This document shows, one piece after another, positions 10,492 through 21,607 of a DNA stretch of 64,000 nt. This stretch comes from Stereocaulon alpinum (Eukaryota > Ascomycota > Lecanoromycetes > Lecanorales > Stereocaulaceae): assembly GCA_018257865.1 (NCBI GenBank), contig JAEUBA010000012.1, positions 124,001 to 188,000 of the forward strand, given 5' to 3'. The notes under the pieces were generated by a model. It was not told where the DNA came from and ran no database searches. It saw only the letters and a list, made by a program, of their open reading frames with translations. Numbering within the stretch: the stretch's first letter is position 1; each line of letters begins with the position of its first letter. Position numbers and translations under genes: made by a program.

Positions 10492-11690
10492 ATGACTACT
10501 CCTACACCCCAAACCCCTCCCCCCGCGACATAATCGCCAACGGCATCGACAACAACTCCATCTCCCAAGTCCGTCAAGGTCTCGACCTTTTCGCTCAAAG
10601 TCGACGCGGACTTGATTCCTTCAGCCTGGATTGGGCGCTCTCCCTTGCCGTTAAGAGGGCCCGGCCCGATATTGTACGCTACCTACTCGATGAAACGGAC
10701 GTGAAAGTGGAGGGGTTAAGTCCGTTGAAAGTGGATATAGCGGCGCGTGATCAGAATATCGTGGTGGGGAAGGTGAAGGAGGTATTGGAAGTTTTGGTGC
10801 AGAGAGGGTGGGATGTTAATGGGAGTGAGGGGAGTGGGTGAGTTTGTCTCTACTTTGCAGAGCAACTTTTATATCTCAGTTGCCACATTACTTGAGGGAG
10901 ACAGAAAGTCTCCATTTTGGAAACATCTGCTACTGCAAAACATCTTCTCAATAGAAACATGGAGAAGTGACTAATCTAAAAGTCACTATATTAGCACGGC
11001 TCTCGATGGCGGATGTCTACTCTATCAAATCTGCCACTCCGAGCCCTTAGTCCGCTGGTGTCTCTCCCACGGCGCCCACACCTCCTACCCCGATTCCGAC
11101 CAAAATTTTAACCCGCCACTTTCGGAGGTAATCGCACAACAAGGTACCGTAAGTATCCTGAAACTAGTACTCGAGCACGGGGCACAGCTGGGGAGGCGTA
11201 CTTTGCACCGTGCTGTTGAAAGTGCTGCTTTTGCTAATTCCGAGCGCCTCGCCCAAAGGATGGAGATGGTGAGGTTCCTAGTTGATGAGTTGAAGGTGGA
11301 TGTTAACACGATGGATGTGCCGGAGGGGAAGAAGTATCCGAATCACTGGGGAACGCCGATGGCGTATGCAGTGATTGCGAAGGATTGGGGAGGAGATGTG
11401 GGAGAGGAGATTGTGAGGTTTTTGCTTGACGTAAGTTTGTTTCGTCCGAAGTGGAGGGGTTTTGATGTAATTTATATGATCGATGGGGCTTCCACTTTTG
11501 CCCTGAGTGGAGATCCTTGCTGACTCCGAGCTACTTGCAGAAGGGTGCGGATCCGGAAATCAAAGATTGTTGGTGGCTATTCAACGTCTACACTCTTGCA
11601 GAGAGGTTCAGGAATGAACAAGTCCTACGAGTGCTGAGGGAGTGGAAGGCACAAAAGCGGCTGACGGCTGTCCCGAAGGACGACCAATGA
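10492..11690 (+). pseudogene. Ankyrin-repeat protein with an apparent frameshift near its start
   Basis: Three coding blocks join cleanly: to 10837, then 10995-11430, then 11541-11690 with TGA. They encode ankyrin-type repeats, for example SGTALDGGCLLYQI followed by PLVRWCLSHGA, and VSILKLVLEHGA, with further degenerate repeats and a short basic C-terminus. It is likely a soluble protein-interaction protein of unknown partner. The oddity is the 5' end. The only plausible ATG (10492, MTTPTPQTPPP...) runs into TAA after 13 codons, while the ankyrin frame is open from further upstream without any ATG. The two frames meet at a run of six C (10519-10524), where one base more would make them continuous. 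It is therefore either a natural frameshift, a base missed in sequencing, or a gene whose true start lies in an unseen upstream exon. Confidence 0.6.
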
Positions 11691-12495
11691 CCTTTTCATC
11701 GTGGACGAAAGATTGTAGAGAGCCGCATGTGACTCTATGAACTCGACCCGCCAATAATCACACGTGGGTTCCATCAGCGACAACGGCCTTTCTAGTTAAT
11801 ATGGTAACTATCATGGAATGGGTATAATGCGAAAGCTAACGATTTTAAACAAGGAAAAAGCGCATCCAGAGATAATAACGATAATCGGAAATCTGAGAAG
11901 AGAAACAGTGGAAAGCAAAGAAGAGCAATAGCAACCCTGGCTGACCAAGGACAAAATGAGTTCTGTGGGTCCTGGGAAGGGACCTAAAGCGCGGGACTCT
12001 GGAGCGGCCCGGACGACCCAGATGTTGACGAGCTGTACATATCAACAGTTCCAAAATTTCATAGTAACTCGGGAAGGGCCCCGAAACGCAAGCCCCAAAC
12101 ATGTCTGGAAATCTCCGAACACTTGTTACTTTCGTAATGCTGTGTTCCGACAAGATCTACTGGCCTATACGGGACCTCTCTACCTTTCTTCATCCTCGCT
12201 GCCACATACAGTGCACCTACCATCATACTGGTGAAAATAAGAAAATGGTAGAGAGCTGAGGTCTTGGAAGGTGTGGGGTACTATCCTGGGGGGGCGCTTA
12301 GTGGGTCCTCCCGCCGGCAGATTGTGAATTTGACGTCGACAAGCGAGCCTGGCATACCTGGTTACATCCAACGCTAGCGAGGTGCGCTTAGCTGTTATTG
12401 GACTAGTTCGCTTATAGTCTTGGCAACGTGTCGAGGTTTGTGCTAGGGTAGGAGATGCATTGCTCTTTCCACAGGCATTGACACGCGACCCGCTC
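11691..12495. other. Intergenic, no supported gene
   Basis: About 800 bases between the ankyrin gene and aminopeptidase P. Frames up to 105 codons exist on both strands but show no family signature. It probably holds the aminopeptidase promoter. Confidence 0.5.
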
Positions 12496-14933
12496 ATGTC
12501 CCTGATTCAATCTCTCTCACGCTGTTACCGACTCAATATCTCTAGTGTAGCAGTAAGGCAGGCTTTAAAAATCCCTTCTTGGAGATCAATCGCCACAATC
12601 AGAAACCTTGACATCGATATGGAGACTGTAAGCACGACGGAGCGTCTGAAGGGTCTTCGAGACCTTATGAAGAAAAACAAGCTCGACGTGTATAGTATGC
12701 ACTGTGGTGTCCTCAAATATGTATTGTGGCTTATGCTTTTCAAGTTGTACCCTCGGAAGATAGTCATCAATCCGAATATATTGCGCCGTGTGATGCTCGT
12801 CGAGGTCAGTATAAGACGTCCATTTGCCACCGCTCACACTGAATACCACAGAGCATATTTGCGGCTTCTCAGGCTCTGCAGGTACGGCCGTGGTTACTCT
12901 AGACAAAGCTGCTCTCGCCACAGACGGTCGATACTTCAATCAAGCATCAAAGCAACTTGATGCCAATTGGGAATTGTTGAAGCAGGGACTCGAGGATGTT
13001 CCAACATGGCAAGAGTGGTCAGTATGTACGGAAGCCCAAATGATCCGTCCGGAGGTCTGACGCTGCCTAGGACAGCAGACCAATCCGAGGGCAACAAGAC
13101 CGTAGGCGTAGACCCCACTGTCATCACGGCTCGTAGGTAATGTCCGGGACAGGTGCTTGAAGTATGTGACGCTCACGTAACCCAGCTGATGCCCGCAAGC
13201 TGGAAGAGAAGATTAAGAAGAAGGGCGGTGCTGCACTCGTGGGTATCAAGACTAACCTAGTGGATGTGATTTGGGGCGACAAACGACCCCCACGGCCGCA
13301 AGAGAAGGTCAAAGTGTTACCGTTGGAGTTCACTGGTAAGAAATTCGAGGAGAAGATCGACGACCTGCGGAAAGACTTAGAGAAGAAGAAGAGCGCAGGC
13401 CTCATTGTTTGTACGTCTGCACTCTAAAGTGAGGTTCGGGTCTTGTGCTGAAATATAATGCAAGCTATGCTGGACGAGGTTGCTTGGCTCTACAATCTCC
13501 GTGGAAATGAGTAAGCGTTGATGTAACAATCTCGCAGTGCTAAGGTACTGATCATGATGTAGCATTCCTTACAACCCCGTCTTCTTCTCATATGCTATCG
13601 TCACGCCTGGAGCCGCTACGCTCTACGTCGACTCAGAGAAACTTAGCCCAGACGTAGAATCACATTTAGGAGATAAAGTCCAAGTAAGGCCTTACGGCGC
13701 GATACTGGAAGATGTCAAGATGATGAGCCTAGAGCCTGATCTCGAACAAGAACTCGAGGCAAATTCAGGCAACAAGGAATCTGCGGGCTCAAAGCGGAAG
13801 TTTATGATCTCGACGAAGGCATCATGGGCTCTGAGTCTAGAGCTAGGTGGGGAAGACAAAGTCGAAGAGGTTCGAAGCCCAATAGGTGACGCAAAAGCCA
13901 TCAAGAACGAGACCGAGCTCGAGGGTATGCGAGCATGCCACGTCCGAGATGGTGCGGCACTGAGCGAGTACTTCGCCTGGCTCGAAGAAGAACTAGTAGA
14001 AAAGGGCTCGAAAATTGATGAAGTCCAAGCAGCCGACAAACTTGAGCAGTTACGATCGTAAGCAATCCCTCTCTCAGGTCTGTATTCGAGGATCAACTCA
14101 ATCCTAATTTGTAGACAAAACCAACACTTCGTAGGCCTCTCCTTCGACACCATCTCTTCCACTGGCCCCAACGCAGCCGTAATCCACTACAAACCAGAAC
14201 CCAAATCCTGCTCCGTCATCGATCCCAAAGCAATCTATCTCTGCGACTCCGGCGCCCAATACCTCGATGGCACAACCGATACAACACGCACCATCCACTT
14301 CACCACACCCACCGCCATGGAACGGAAATCCTACACCTTAGTCCTCAAAGGCGTGATCGCTCTCGACACCATCATTTTCCCAAAAGGAACATCTGGCTTC
14401 GCTCTCGACACAGTCGCGCGGCAATTCCTCTGGTCTCATGGCCTTGATTATAGGCATGGCACCGGTCATGGTGTGGGGAGCTATCTGAATGTTCATGAGG
14501 GACCGATTGGCGTGGGGACGAGGATCCAGTATTCTGAGGTGTCGCTGAGTCCGGGAAATGTGCTTAGTGATGAGCCTGGGTATTATGAGGACGGAAACTT
14601 TGGGATTAGGATCGAGAACATCATCATGTGTAAGGAGGTCGAAACAGGTATGTCCATTTACTCATCCTCACTCCACAGCCATCTCGAAACAGAGTAGATT
14701 CACTGACGGAGGGTCTTCTAGAGCATCGCTTTGGCGATAAACCCTATCTGAGCTTCGAACACGTCACTATGGTACCATACTGTAGGAAGCTGATCGATGT
14801 GGAGCTGCTGACGCCTAAGGAGAGGGAGTGGGTTGATGCTTATCATAGGGAGATACTGGAGAAGACGAAGGGTTTCTTTGATAGGAAGGAGAGGACTATG
14901 AAGTGGTTGGAGAGGGAGTGTGCTGAGCTTTAG
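12496..14933 (+). CDS. AMPP: Xaa-Pro aminopeptidase P (M24B metallopeptidase)
   Basis: Removes the N-terminal residue from peptides with proline in second position, using two metal ions. Nine exons join in frame (12496-12694, 12745-12804, 12852-13017, 13071-13132, 13186-13410, 13465-13510, 13563-14057, 14115-14647, 14722-14933), giving 665 residues. The three-part AMPP layout is present: two creatinase-like N-terminal domains ([43 protein letters not shown]) and the catalytic pita-bread domain. Metal-site blocks are [17 protein letters not shown] (two Asp), [16 protein letters not shown] (His), [14 protein letters not shown] (Glu) and the final IEN Glu. The first about 40 residues are basic and Ser-rich without acids, like a mitochondrial presequence; a second ATG at [10 protein letters not shown] would give the usual cytosolic form. 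Splice sites are canonical. Confidence 0.93.
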
Positions 14934-15108
14934 GCTTGTTGACTAGCGTCAATCTTAGCTCTTCAACTTGCATTTACTTCAACCTGAGAGCCTCATGCAG
15001 GATGAAATTGCTAGGTAAAGCGGTTTGATAGCCCTTGACTATAGAGAGGACTGAATGTCTTTGCTAAATGGGGTATCACAAAAATCGTCTCATCTCATCC
15101 CATCTCAT

Positions 15109-16782
15109 CTACTCCACAAGATCCTCAAGTATACCCTCCATCTCCTCCCTCCGAAACGGCACACCCAACCCCTCCTTCCTCTCAACAATCATCTCATGAT
15201 CATGAAACTCCTTCAGCAGCTGCCGAAACCCCATCTCATTACTACATATAAACTCCTCGACGACTTTCTGATAGAGAACTTTATACTCTATCACCGCCTG
15301 CCCTTCTCCACCCCCAGCACCACCGCCGTCTTCATCCATAGCAGCAAGTAATTCCGCAATCAAGACTCTGTACAGATTCCTCGCGTTCTCTGGTAACGAG
15401 CGTAATACGAATCCGACGCCTTCTTTCCCCTTGATGCTCCGCCCACTGCGGCCTAGTAATTCGTTTACAGAGTCGATGACGGAGGGGATTTCGACGCCGG
15501 CGTAGGATATGAAGGTTGTTGTGTCGTGGAAGAGGAAATTGTATTGGTCGCGGAGAGTCGTGTCCCAGAGTAAGGGGAAATTTGGGTTGTCGCAGGTTGC
15601 TAGGAGGTTGATGTGTGGGTTTGATGCTAGTTGGGCTAGGAGGGAGGGGGTGGGGGGGCGGCGGAGGGGGGGGGCGTCGAGGGAGTTTATGAAGATGTGG
15701 TAGGGGTGGGGGGGTGGGTGGGTTGTTAGGTGGGTTAGGAGGGTGGTGAGCATGGCGTGGGGTTGGGTGGGGAGTTTGGTGGGGAGGTGGGTGGGTGTGC
15801 TGTTGTGGATTAGGGTTGCGAGGTTTGTGAGGAGGTGCCGGAGGGTGAGGGTTGGTGTGTAGCCGTTTACGATGAGAATTTTTGGGGGTGTGGTGGGGGT
15901 GAGGTTGTGGAGGTATTCGGCGAAGGAGGTGACTAGTTTTCGTTTGGAGCCGTAGCCGTAGAGGCAAATGTTGAAGGATTGGGAGAGCTCGAAGTTCCAT
16001 TGGGGGAAGGAGCGGGAGTGTAGGGAGTGTAGGAAGTCGTAAGAGAATTCATGCGGATCTTCGTAGGCGCTCATCTGGTTGTGGTACTGTTCGTGACTGA
16101 GTAACGAGACGAAGGATAAAGTATTGTTTGAGGTCTTGATTTTTCCCGGACGATTTTGCCAAAAGTACTGCTCATGGGGTGGCAGATTCTGTGGAGGTGT
16201 TGGAGACTTTTTTCGTCGACCTCGTTTGCGCTTTGATGGTGTTGCTGGAGTCGCTGATTCTGCTGCCAACTCGTCCTCAATTTCGTCCTGATCGTCATCA
16301 CTGTCTGGCTCATCTGCGTCCCAGATCTTCTTTGCCAGGAAATCCTCCTCTTGGAGGTCATCTCCCTCGCTGAGACCATCTACCGCTCTTATATTGATGA
16401 GAGTTTTCGCACTTTTCCGGCGCGCGGATCGATCTGCATTTCGTTTTATCGTATCTTCAGTCTCCCCATCATCCTCTGCGAAGGGTTTCGAAGGCGTTGA
16501 AAACAGCCTCTTTCCATTAGACTTTGATGGAGTGACTACGCCATTGGTTTCTTTCTCTATGCCATTGGCAAGAAATTTCGATCTTTGGGCGCTTCTTGGA
16601 GGCCTTCCTCGTCGAGGGATTGTCTTCACTGGCGTTTCTGCTTCTGGTGATCGTTCTGATGCATCTCCAGAATGGTCGTCCGCGCCATTCATTTGTGCTC
16701 TTCGAGTTTTCCTCCGATTCGAGCGCCCTCCATCTACGTGTGATTCCTCTTCATCACTATCCCTCTTCCGCTTTGCTGCCAT
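15109..16782 (-). CDS. ORC2: Origin recognition complex subunit 2
   Basis: Subunit of the six-protein complex that marks replication origins and loads MCM helicase in the nucleus. Single exon, 557 residues, starting at the first ATG of the frame. Residues 1-190 are charged and disordered, with several basic clusters (nuclear signals, AT-hook-like RRGRPP and RKRGRRKKSP). The conserved ORC2 region follows: KTSNNTLSFVSLLSHEQYHN, a degenerate Walker-A-like YGYGSKRKL, FPLLWDTTLRDQYNFLFHD, and a C-terminal winged-helix region ending EEMEGILEDLVE. Degenerate ATP motifs are normal for this subunit. The stretch coding residues about 300-385 is extremely C-rich on the coding strand, giving many Pro, His and Thr. 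Confidence 0.93.
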   Translation of the reverse strand: MAAKRKRDSDEEESHVDGGRSNRRKTRRAQMNGADDHSGDASERSPEAETPVKTIPRRGRPPRSAQRSKFLANGIEKETNGVVTPSKSNGKRLFSTPSKPFAEDDGETEDTIKRNADRSARRKSAKTLINIRAVDGLSEGDDLQEEDFLAKKIWDADEPDSDDDQDEIEDELAAESATPATPSKRKRGRRKKSPTPPQNLPPHEQYFWQNRPGKIKTSNNTLSFVSLLSHEQYHNQMSAYEDPHEFSYDFLHSLHSRSFPQWNFELSQSFNICLYGYGSKRKLVTSFAEYLHNLTPTTPPKILIVNGYTPTLTLRHLLTNLATLIHNSTPTHLPTKLPTQPHAMLTTLLTHLTTHPPPHPYHIFINSLDAPPLRRPPTPSLLAQLASNPHINLLATCDNPNFPLLWDTTLRDQYNFLFHDTTTFISYAGVEIPSVIDSVNELLGRSGRSIKGKEGVGFVLRSLPENARNLYRVLIAELLAAMDEDGGGAGGGEGQAVIEYKVLYQKVVEEFICSNEMGFRQLLKEFHDHEMIVERKEGLGVPFRREEMEGILEDLVE

Positions 16783-17450
16783 GTTATCCTTTGTATTCCC
16801 TGCCACATGAACATCTCAACCCCATTCTCAGTGCAAGTGGCGGAAAAGGCGAAGGGTATGCAGTCCGCGTGGTGTACTGCCTGTGGTTGAGTAGAATTCA
16901 ATTGAACCCAAGATCGCTTCGCATCCAGTATTTGGAGACGCGTTATGATGCCAAGAGCGCGGAGAGCGGGATTACTAATCGATATACTCCGCTCCAATTC
17001 CATGGCCCCCTGGCTTACTCTCTACGTATCTTTCGCCCCTTCCTTTGGGACGGCTGCCTCAGAAGATGAAAGAGTGTCTCCATGAACTTTTCCTCGTAAT
17101 CTCCGAGAAGAACTAACCCCTCATCCATCCTCACTAAGAAAGTGCTACCCCACCTCGACCGTTGATATGAAACGCGGCTCGCTCATTAACCAAGATTGCA
17201 TGTTGCCTTTTGTACTCTAAGCATAACGACTATAGCTTCAACAAGCAAGAAGACCGGCTTGCAGCCGTCGACGGGTTGCACAAATCATCCGGCTGGGCAT
17301 ATTGTTGTTTCAATGCGATGAGCGTGATCCTGAAGATATTTTGGTGCTTGAATAATAATATGTAAAGAGAGGCATGCCTCCATGTAGGGGATGATCATTT
17401 TCCATTGTTCACCGCTTCGGCTTGTTAGCTTTTGCTAAGACGCATTCAAC
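16783..17450. other. Divergent intergenic region, ORC2 / secreted protein gene
   Basis: About 670 bases containing both promoters. The frames here are extensions or shadows of the ORC2 region. No regulatory motif recognised. Confidence 0.5.
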
Positions 17451-18431
17451 ATGAAGACTCTTTCATATATACACTCTTTTGCGGTCTTCCTTGCGTTGTC
17501 TGTCATTACTCTCCAGTCTTCATTTGCTCTTCCAGATCTGAAAGCTGGAGCCATTTTACAGCCTCGTCTTGCTGGCAGTGCCGTTACTTCCGGGTCCACA
17601 AACCCTACACGCAGGCGAAATAAATGCTCGTTCACGCCACCCTCAGGGAAGGAGTCCGCGACTGCTGGCGTCTACAGTACTGGCACAATTCCTTCAGCTA
17701 GCATCGCTACCGGCAATCCCCTTGACTTTCCCGGAAGCAATGGCTCTACCTTAGCGAGCCATCTGCATTATTCCAGATCTTCGCCGTGTAAGCTGAAGAC
17801 GAGTACTATCTATTTGCCATCACAATCTGGCGCGCACTCAGCGATGGCTAGTGCAGCCGATCATCAAAGCTCGAAAGGGTCTCATGGTACTCCAGGCATT
17901 CCGCTCTCCGATACCGACACGCCAAATTCAACTGACAGCGTAGGCTCTCGACCACCTATGGCCGTAAATGCCGGCCCTTCACCTCCCCTAGCAATGGCCA
18001 TTGGCACTGACACACCGAACCCCACTGAAAGCGCAAACTCGGGTACAACAACGCCTCCATCCACAGGAGGTTCTTCCGGAGTCGATAGCAGTGTTCCAGG
18101 AGCCTTCGAGAATGGCGACAGCACTTCGCCGTCGGCTGGAAGCGGCAATGTTGGGTTCCCCATATCAGCAGCCTCACCTAGGGTCTGCGGTCCTCAGACG
18201 ACAGTCACTGTAACCACACAATACACTGTGACTGTTACTCGTGCCGCTGAAGCCGCCACTGCAGCTAGTGTTGGCAGTGCAGCAACATCCGGTGCGTCTT
18301 CTATCAACGGCTCTGCAAGTGCGTCGTCCGGTGTTGGGGGTTTATATGGGAATGGCACACAAGTTACTTCACTCAAGAAGGCAGCAATGCAACCCAGTGC
18401 GCACTATCTGCCTCCTTGTCCCAGTCCATGA
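17451..18431 (+). CDS. Ser/Thr/Ala-rich secreted or cell-surface protein
   Basis: Single open frame of 326 residues. The N-terminus MKTLSYIHSFAVFLALSVIT is a good signal peptide, probably cut near SSFALP. The rest is low complexity and rich in S, T, G, A and P, which suggests heavy O-glycosylation, with few cysteines and a TVTVTTQYTVTVTRAAEAA block common in fungal wall-anchored proteins. In many such proteins a hydrophobic GPI-attachment tail ends the chain. None is seen before the TGA; the frame ends in HYLPPCPSP. A 3' intron leading to another C-terminus is possible but I could not define one. No enzyme domain is recognised. Function unknown. Confidence 0.65.
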   Translation: MKTLSYIHSFAVFLALSVITLQSSFALPDLKAGAILQPRLAGSAVTSGSTNPTRRRNKCSFTPPSGKESATAGVYSTGTIPSASIATGNPLDFPGSNGSTLASHLHYSRSSPCKLKTSTIYLPSQSGAHSAMASAADHQSSKGSHGTPGIPLSDTDTPNSTDSVGSRPPMAVNAGPSPPLAMAIGTDTPNPTESANSGTTTPPSTGGSSGVDSSVPGAFENGDSTSPSAGSGNVGFPISAASPRVCGPQTTVTVTTQYTVTVTRAAEAATAASVGSAATSGASSINGSASASSGVGGLYGNGTQVTSLKKAAMQPSAHYLPPCPSP

Positions 18432-18858
18432 CCATAAACACAACCCTAGCACTAGAAACTTTCCGGGAGAGGCGCCGATGAATATGTTGAAGATGTGGGG
18501 CACAGCTGGGCTGTCGCCTTGGAGGCGTGTTAGCTCTGGTGCTGGAAACCGAGGGGTTGTTTCGATGCTCACGAATGGTTTGGTGCTTTATGAGTGATTC
18601 TCAACATGTAAATATCTATTTCTCAACTCACATCTTGTAGACTTCAAGGATTTTGGTTTCTCTTGACGACACAGTCTTAGCTATGAGACTTAAATTTTGG
18701 GGTGCACTACGAAGTACGTCCACTTCTACGACTTCTCTCAGTACTACTGCAATGCCATGCTCAAACCTCCATAGAGCGAAAGCACTCCGTCAAGATATGT
18801 AACGCCGTACTCCCTAGCGTCAGCCCATATATACAACCCCCATACCCTACTGTCCCTT
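18432..18858. other. Convergent 3' flanks, no gene seen
   Basis: About 430 bases between the stop codons of the secreted-protein gene and of NDUFA12. No terminator motif or repeat recognised. Confidence 0.5.
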
Positions 18859-19475
18859 TCACGACCTCGGTTTTGCCTCCGGCACCCAAGCATGTTGTTT
18901 TGGCTTCACACTACACACATCCAATCCATTAGCTTTCTCTATCCACATCAAAACATCCTTTAAAGCTCTCCCCAGGAACCATTCAAGGCATGACTCACGT
19001 AGAATACGGCTTATACGCGGCCCTAGTCATCGTCAAATTCGGCCTATGCTCCGGTATCTCCCACTTCCTCTGCCCAGTCTTCAGCACCGCATCCTCAGTC
19101 GGTGGCTTGTCGACCATGTACGACATCCATGCGTGCCAGCCGGGCTCGATCTGTGCGGGGTCGTATTCTTTTTGCTTGTAGTCTACCCAGCGTGTTCGTA
19201 CTAAACAAGGGTGATAGAAATTAGCAGGCTTGCCATTGAAGCTAATCAGGTGATAGAAGCGGGGGCAATGAGCATTTGAGGTATAGTGTGGTATATGAGG
19301 GGAGTAGGGACGTACGGGGAAGCTCCTGTTCGAGGTTCTCGTAGTACTTGTTGCCGTATTTGTCGGAGGCGATGTAGGTGCCGGCTTTTGTGTCGCCGAT
19401 GTATTGCAGTTGGTGAGCGTATTCTTTGATGCCTATTTTGCGGAGGTTCCGCAGGGTGCGCATTATGGTGGACAT
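18859..19475 (-). CDS. NDUFA12: Mitochondrial complex I accessory subunit NDUFA12 (B17.2)
   Basis: Small accessory subunit of NADH:ubiquinone oxidoreductase in the inner mitochondrial membrane, on the matrix side. Three exons (19475-19316, 19200-18999, 18910-18859) give 137 residues, normal for fungal members. Conserved blocks are QYIGDTKAGTYIASDKYGNK near residues 24-43, RTRWVDY, the hallmark IEPGWHAWMSYMVDKPPTED, and WEIPEHRPNLTMTRAAYKPYST. Both introns have good GT-AG ends and the phases agree. No cleavable presequence is obvious, as usual for this subunit. Confidence 0.95.
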
Positions 19476-19549
19476 GCTGGGCGATTGAGTGATATGTGAT
19501 CTGCTGGTGCAACCAAGCTGTGAGCGTTGGTTGTTACGGAGAGCCGGTA

Positions 19550-19832
19550 GAAGGGTTCACACACTAACTGGCCAACCCCCCTAACTGGCCACTACCTGTA
19601 ACTCTCTATGTAGAAGGTTTGATAGATTGCTTTCGCGTACAAATTTATAGCGCTTGTAGTACTTAACAATTGATATACCACAATCTTAGCCACTACGTGT
19701 CTCTTTCGCGGGTTATAGTTGTCGCTGATTTGGTATCTAAGTGAGCCCGGGGTTAGACCCCGGGGTTATGAAACGGAGATGCTCTAGGGAGTTTTACCGC
19801 CCAAGATTGGCCAGTCAGGGGTTGAACCCTTC
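19550..19832. mobile_element. Tc1/mariner-type MITE, 283 bp, TA target duplication
   Basis: The 24-bp ends 19550-19573 and 19809-19832 are reverse complements at 20 of 24 positions; both start GAAGGGTTCA and end ACTGGCC at the inner side. TA dinucleotides flank both ends (19548-19549 and 19833-19834), the target duplication of Tc1/mariner elements. The interior has no coding capacity and contains a short hairpin, CCCGGGGT-TAG-ACCCCGGG, near 19746. It lies between the NDUFA12 start and the next gene. Confidence 0.75.
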
Positions 19833-20056
19833 TACCGTCGGTGCGGAATAAGCGCACGGATCGGTGCGGGGAGATTTTGCGGCAATTGTTGGATCTTCGA
19901 GATATTATTATATTCCTTGGAAGACGCTCTTTTATTTCTTGGTCCCAATTGCTTGTTCTCAGCCAAGAATTCTTGTGTAAGGTATTCTTGGGATTGACGA
20001 AGTGCTACTTGGCAAAGCTTGACCTGAACCACGGGTTGATCGATCGGGCAGACGTG

Positions 20057-21317
20057 ATGGAGCTTCTCCGCAGAGTTGTCGGACTAGGCTCACATAAAGA
20101 GGCATTTTCAAACCAGCTCAAGCAACGACAGGATGGTGAGGACTCGGCGTCAAATGTCTTTGCCATACTGTGTTTGACTGACGGATTGACTCTCCAGCAT
20201 CTGTTTCTAACACCGCTTCAACTTCTGCTTCATCTGCTTCCCCTGCTTCTCAATCATCCGCCGCAGCAGCTACCGATGCATCAACTACATCCTCGGACAG
20301 CTCTATATCAGCCTCATCCGCTGCGCCCTTAACTACACCATCCCCAAGCGATGCAGGTGCACATACTGTGACCGATTTCGTCAGCACGCCAGCATTTACA
20401 GCAACGAAGACGACACCATACGTAGCCAAGGGTGTCAATGCTACGATTGTCCACGGGACATCCACTTCGACATATTCTGCTTCCGCATATCTAGCAACAG
20501 CCAATGCTACCGCTCCTGGAATTCCGGAGAACGAGCTGACAGCATGTCAAATCGATGGGACCATCTACAACAACAATACTAACATTGGCCCGTTTTGCTC
20601 GCCAATACATGAACAAAATCTCTGGGTTGGTTACACTTACGCTGGTATGATTGTTTGTCCCGCGTGGCATTATTATACTAAGCAATTCTAGTAACCTGGA
20701 ATCCCGCTCTTATCTCAAACAACGCCAGTGACATTATTTTGTTGAGATATAATGATCAACAACAAGGCGTCGTTTGGAACTCCTCCGCGCAACCGAATGG
20801 TAAAGGCTATGTTAATATCAACATGGACAAGTCGTGGCTGATGGGAGCTGCTGGCAACGATAGTAGCTCGGGCCAAAACATGACCTTTTACATTCAGTCC
20901 GGAGCCCAAGATCCTAAAGAGGGCCCAATGATCAGTCTCGTCGTCAACCCGAAAACTCTGCCTCCAGTACAGTTCCATAAGATACCGGCCAAGTACGGTC
21001 TGGAAATTGGCCTGCCAATTGGCGTTGCCGCTGCTATCCTAATCGTTCTAGCCCTCTGGTGTGTTATGAGGAGGAACAACCGTACATGGAGCGATATTAA
21101 AGGTCACGGAGCAGACTATATGGCGAAGAGATCGCGAAAACGAGGCAGGGTCGGCAAAGAAGGCGGAATTCAGCTTGAAGAATACAATCGGCCTCGGCGG
21201 CAGGACGCATTCTCAGATGAGCCATACACCGGCGGGAGTGGCAACGCTTTTCGGGATGAGGTCGCCAGACAGAGGGAAGAGGACGACCGCTTAAGGAGCT
21301 ACGTGACGTCTTTTTAG
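20057..21317 (+). CDS. Single-pass, Ser/Thr-rich plasma-membrane protein (5' end uncertain)
   Basis: Two exons are firm: 20198-20644 and 20692-21317. They encode a Ser/Ala/Thr-rich stretch, an extracellular domain with conserved-looking ACQIDGTIYNNNTNIGPFC and GQNMTFYIQSG, one transmembrane helix (YGLEIGLPIGVAAAILIVLALW region), a basic stop-transfer RRNN, and a cytoplasmic tail of about 90 charged residues ending YVTSF. This is the layout of fungal wall-sensor or Mid2-like proteins, but the class is inferred from layout only. A further exon ending at 20135 (GTGAGG donor) joins in frame; its ATG at 20057 lacks a signal peptide, which such a protein needs. The real first exon may therefore lie further upstream, or has been lost; the MITE at 19550-19832 occupies that region. 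Confidence 0.7.
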
Positions 21318-21607
21318 CTTTACTGTCCCTCAAAGACTTGCTCGTACGTTCAACTCTGGTTCATACCTGGAAGCAGAAATCTGTGAGACAAGGCCCCAGC
21401 GGGTTTCCGACATGTGCGACATTTCAAAACAGCTCATGAGGATGAGAGCGCTTCGGATACTGCTAGATCCTTTCGCATAAACGTTACATACTGGGATGAG
21501 TCGCTTCACGTCCCGCGAATCGCGCATCGAGATTATTCTGCTGGACCCTGACAATAAACCAAGTATTAAAGGATCGTCACTGGCCCTGAGGTTCCAATTC
21601 AGTCAAT

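Noticed and set aside
15332..16000. 222-codon Pro/His-rich frame over ORC2
   Set aside because: Alternate-frame shadow of the C-rich ORC2 coding strand.
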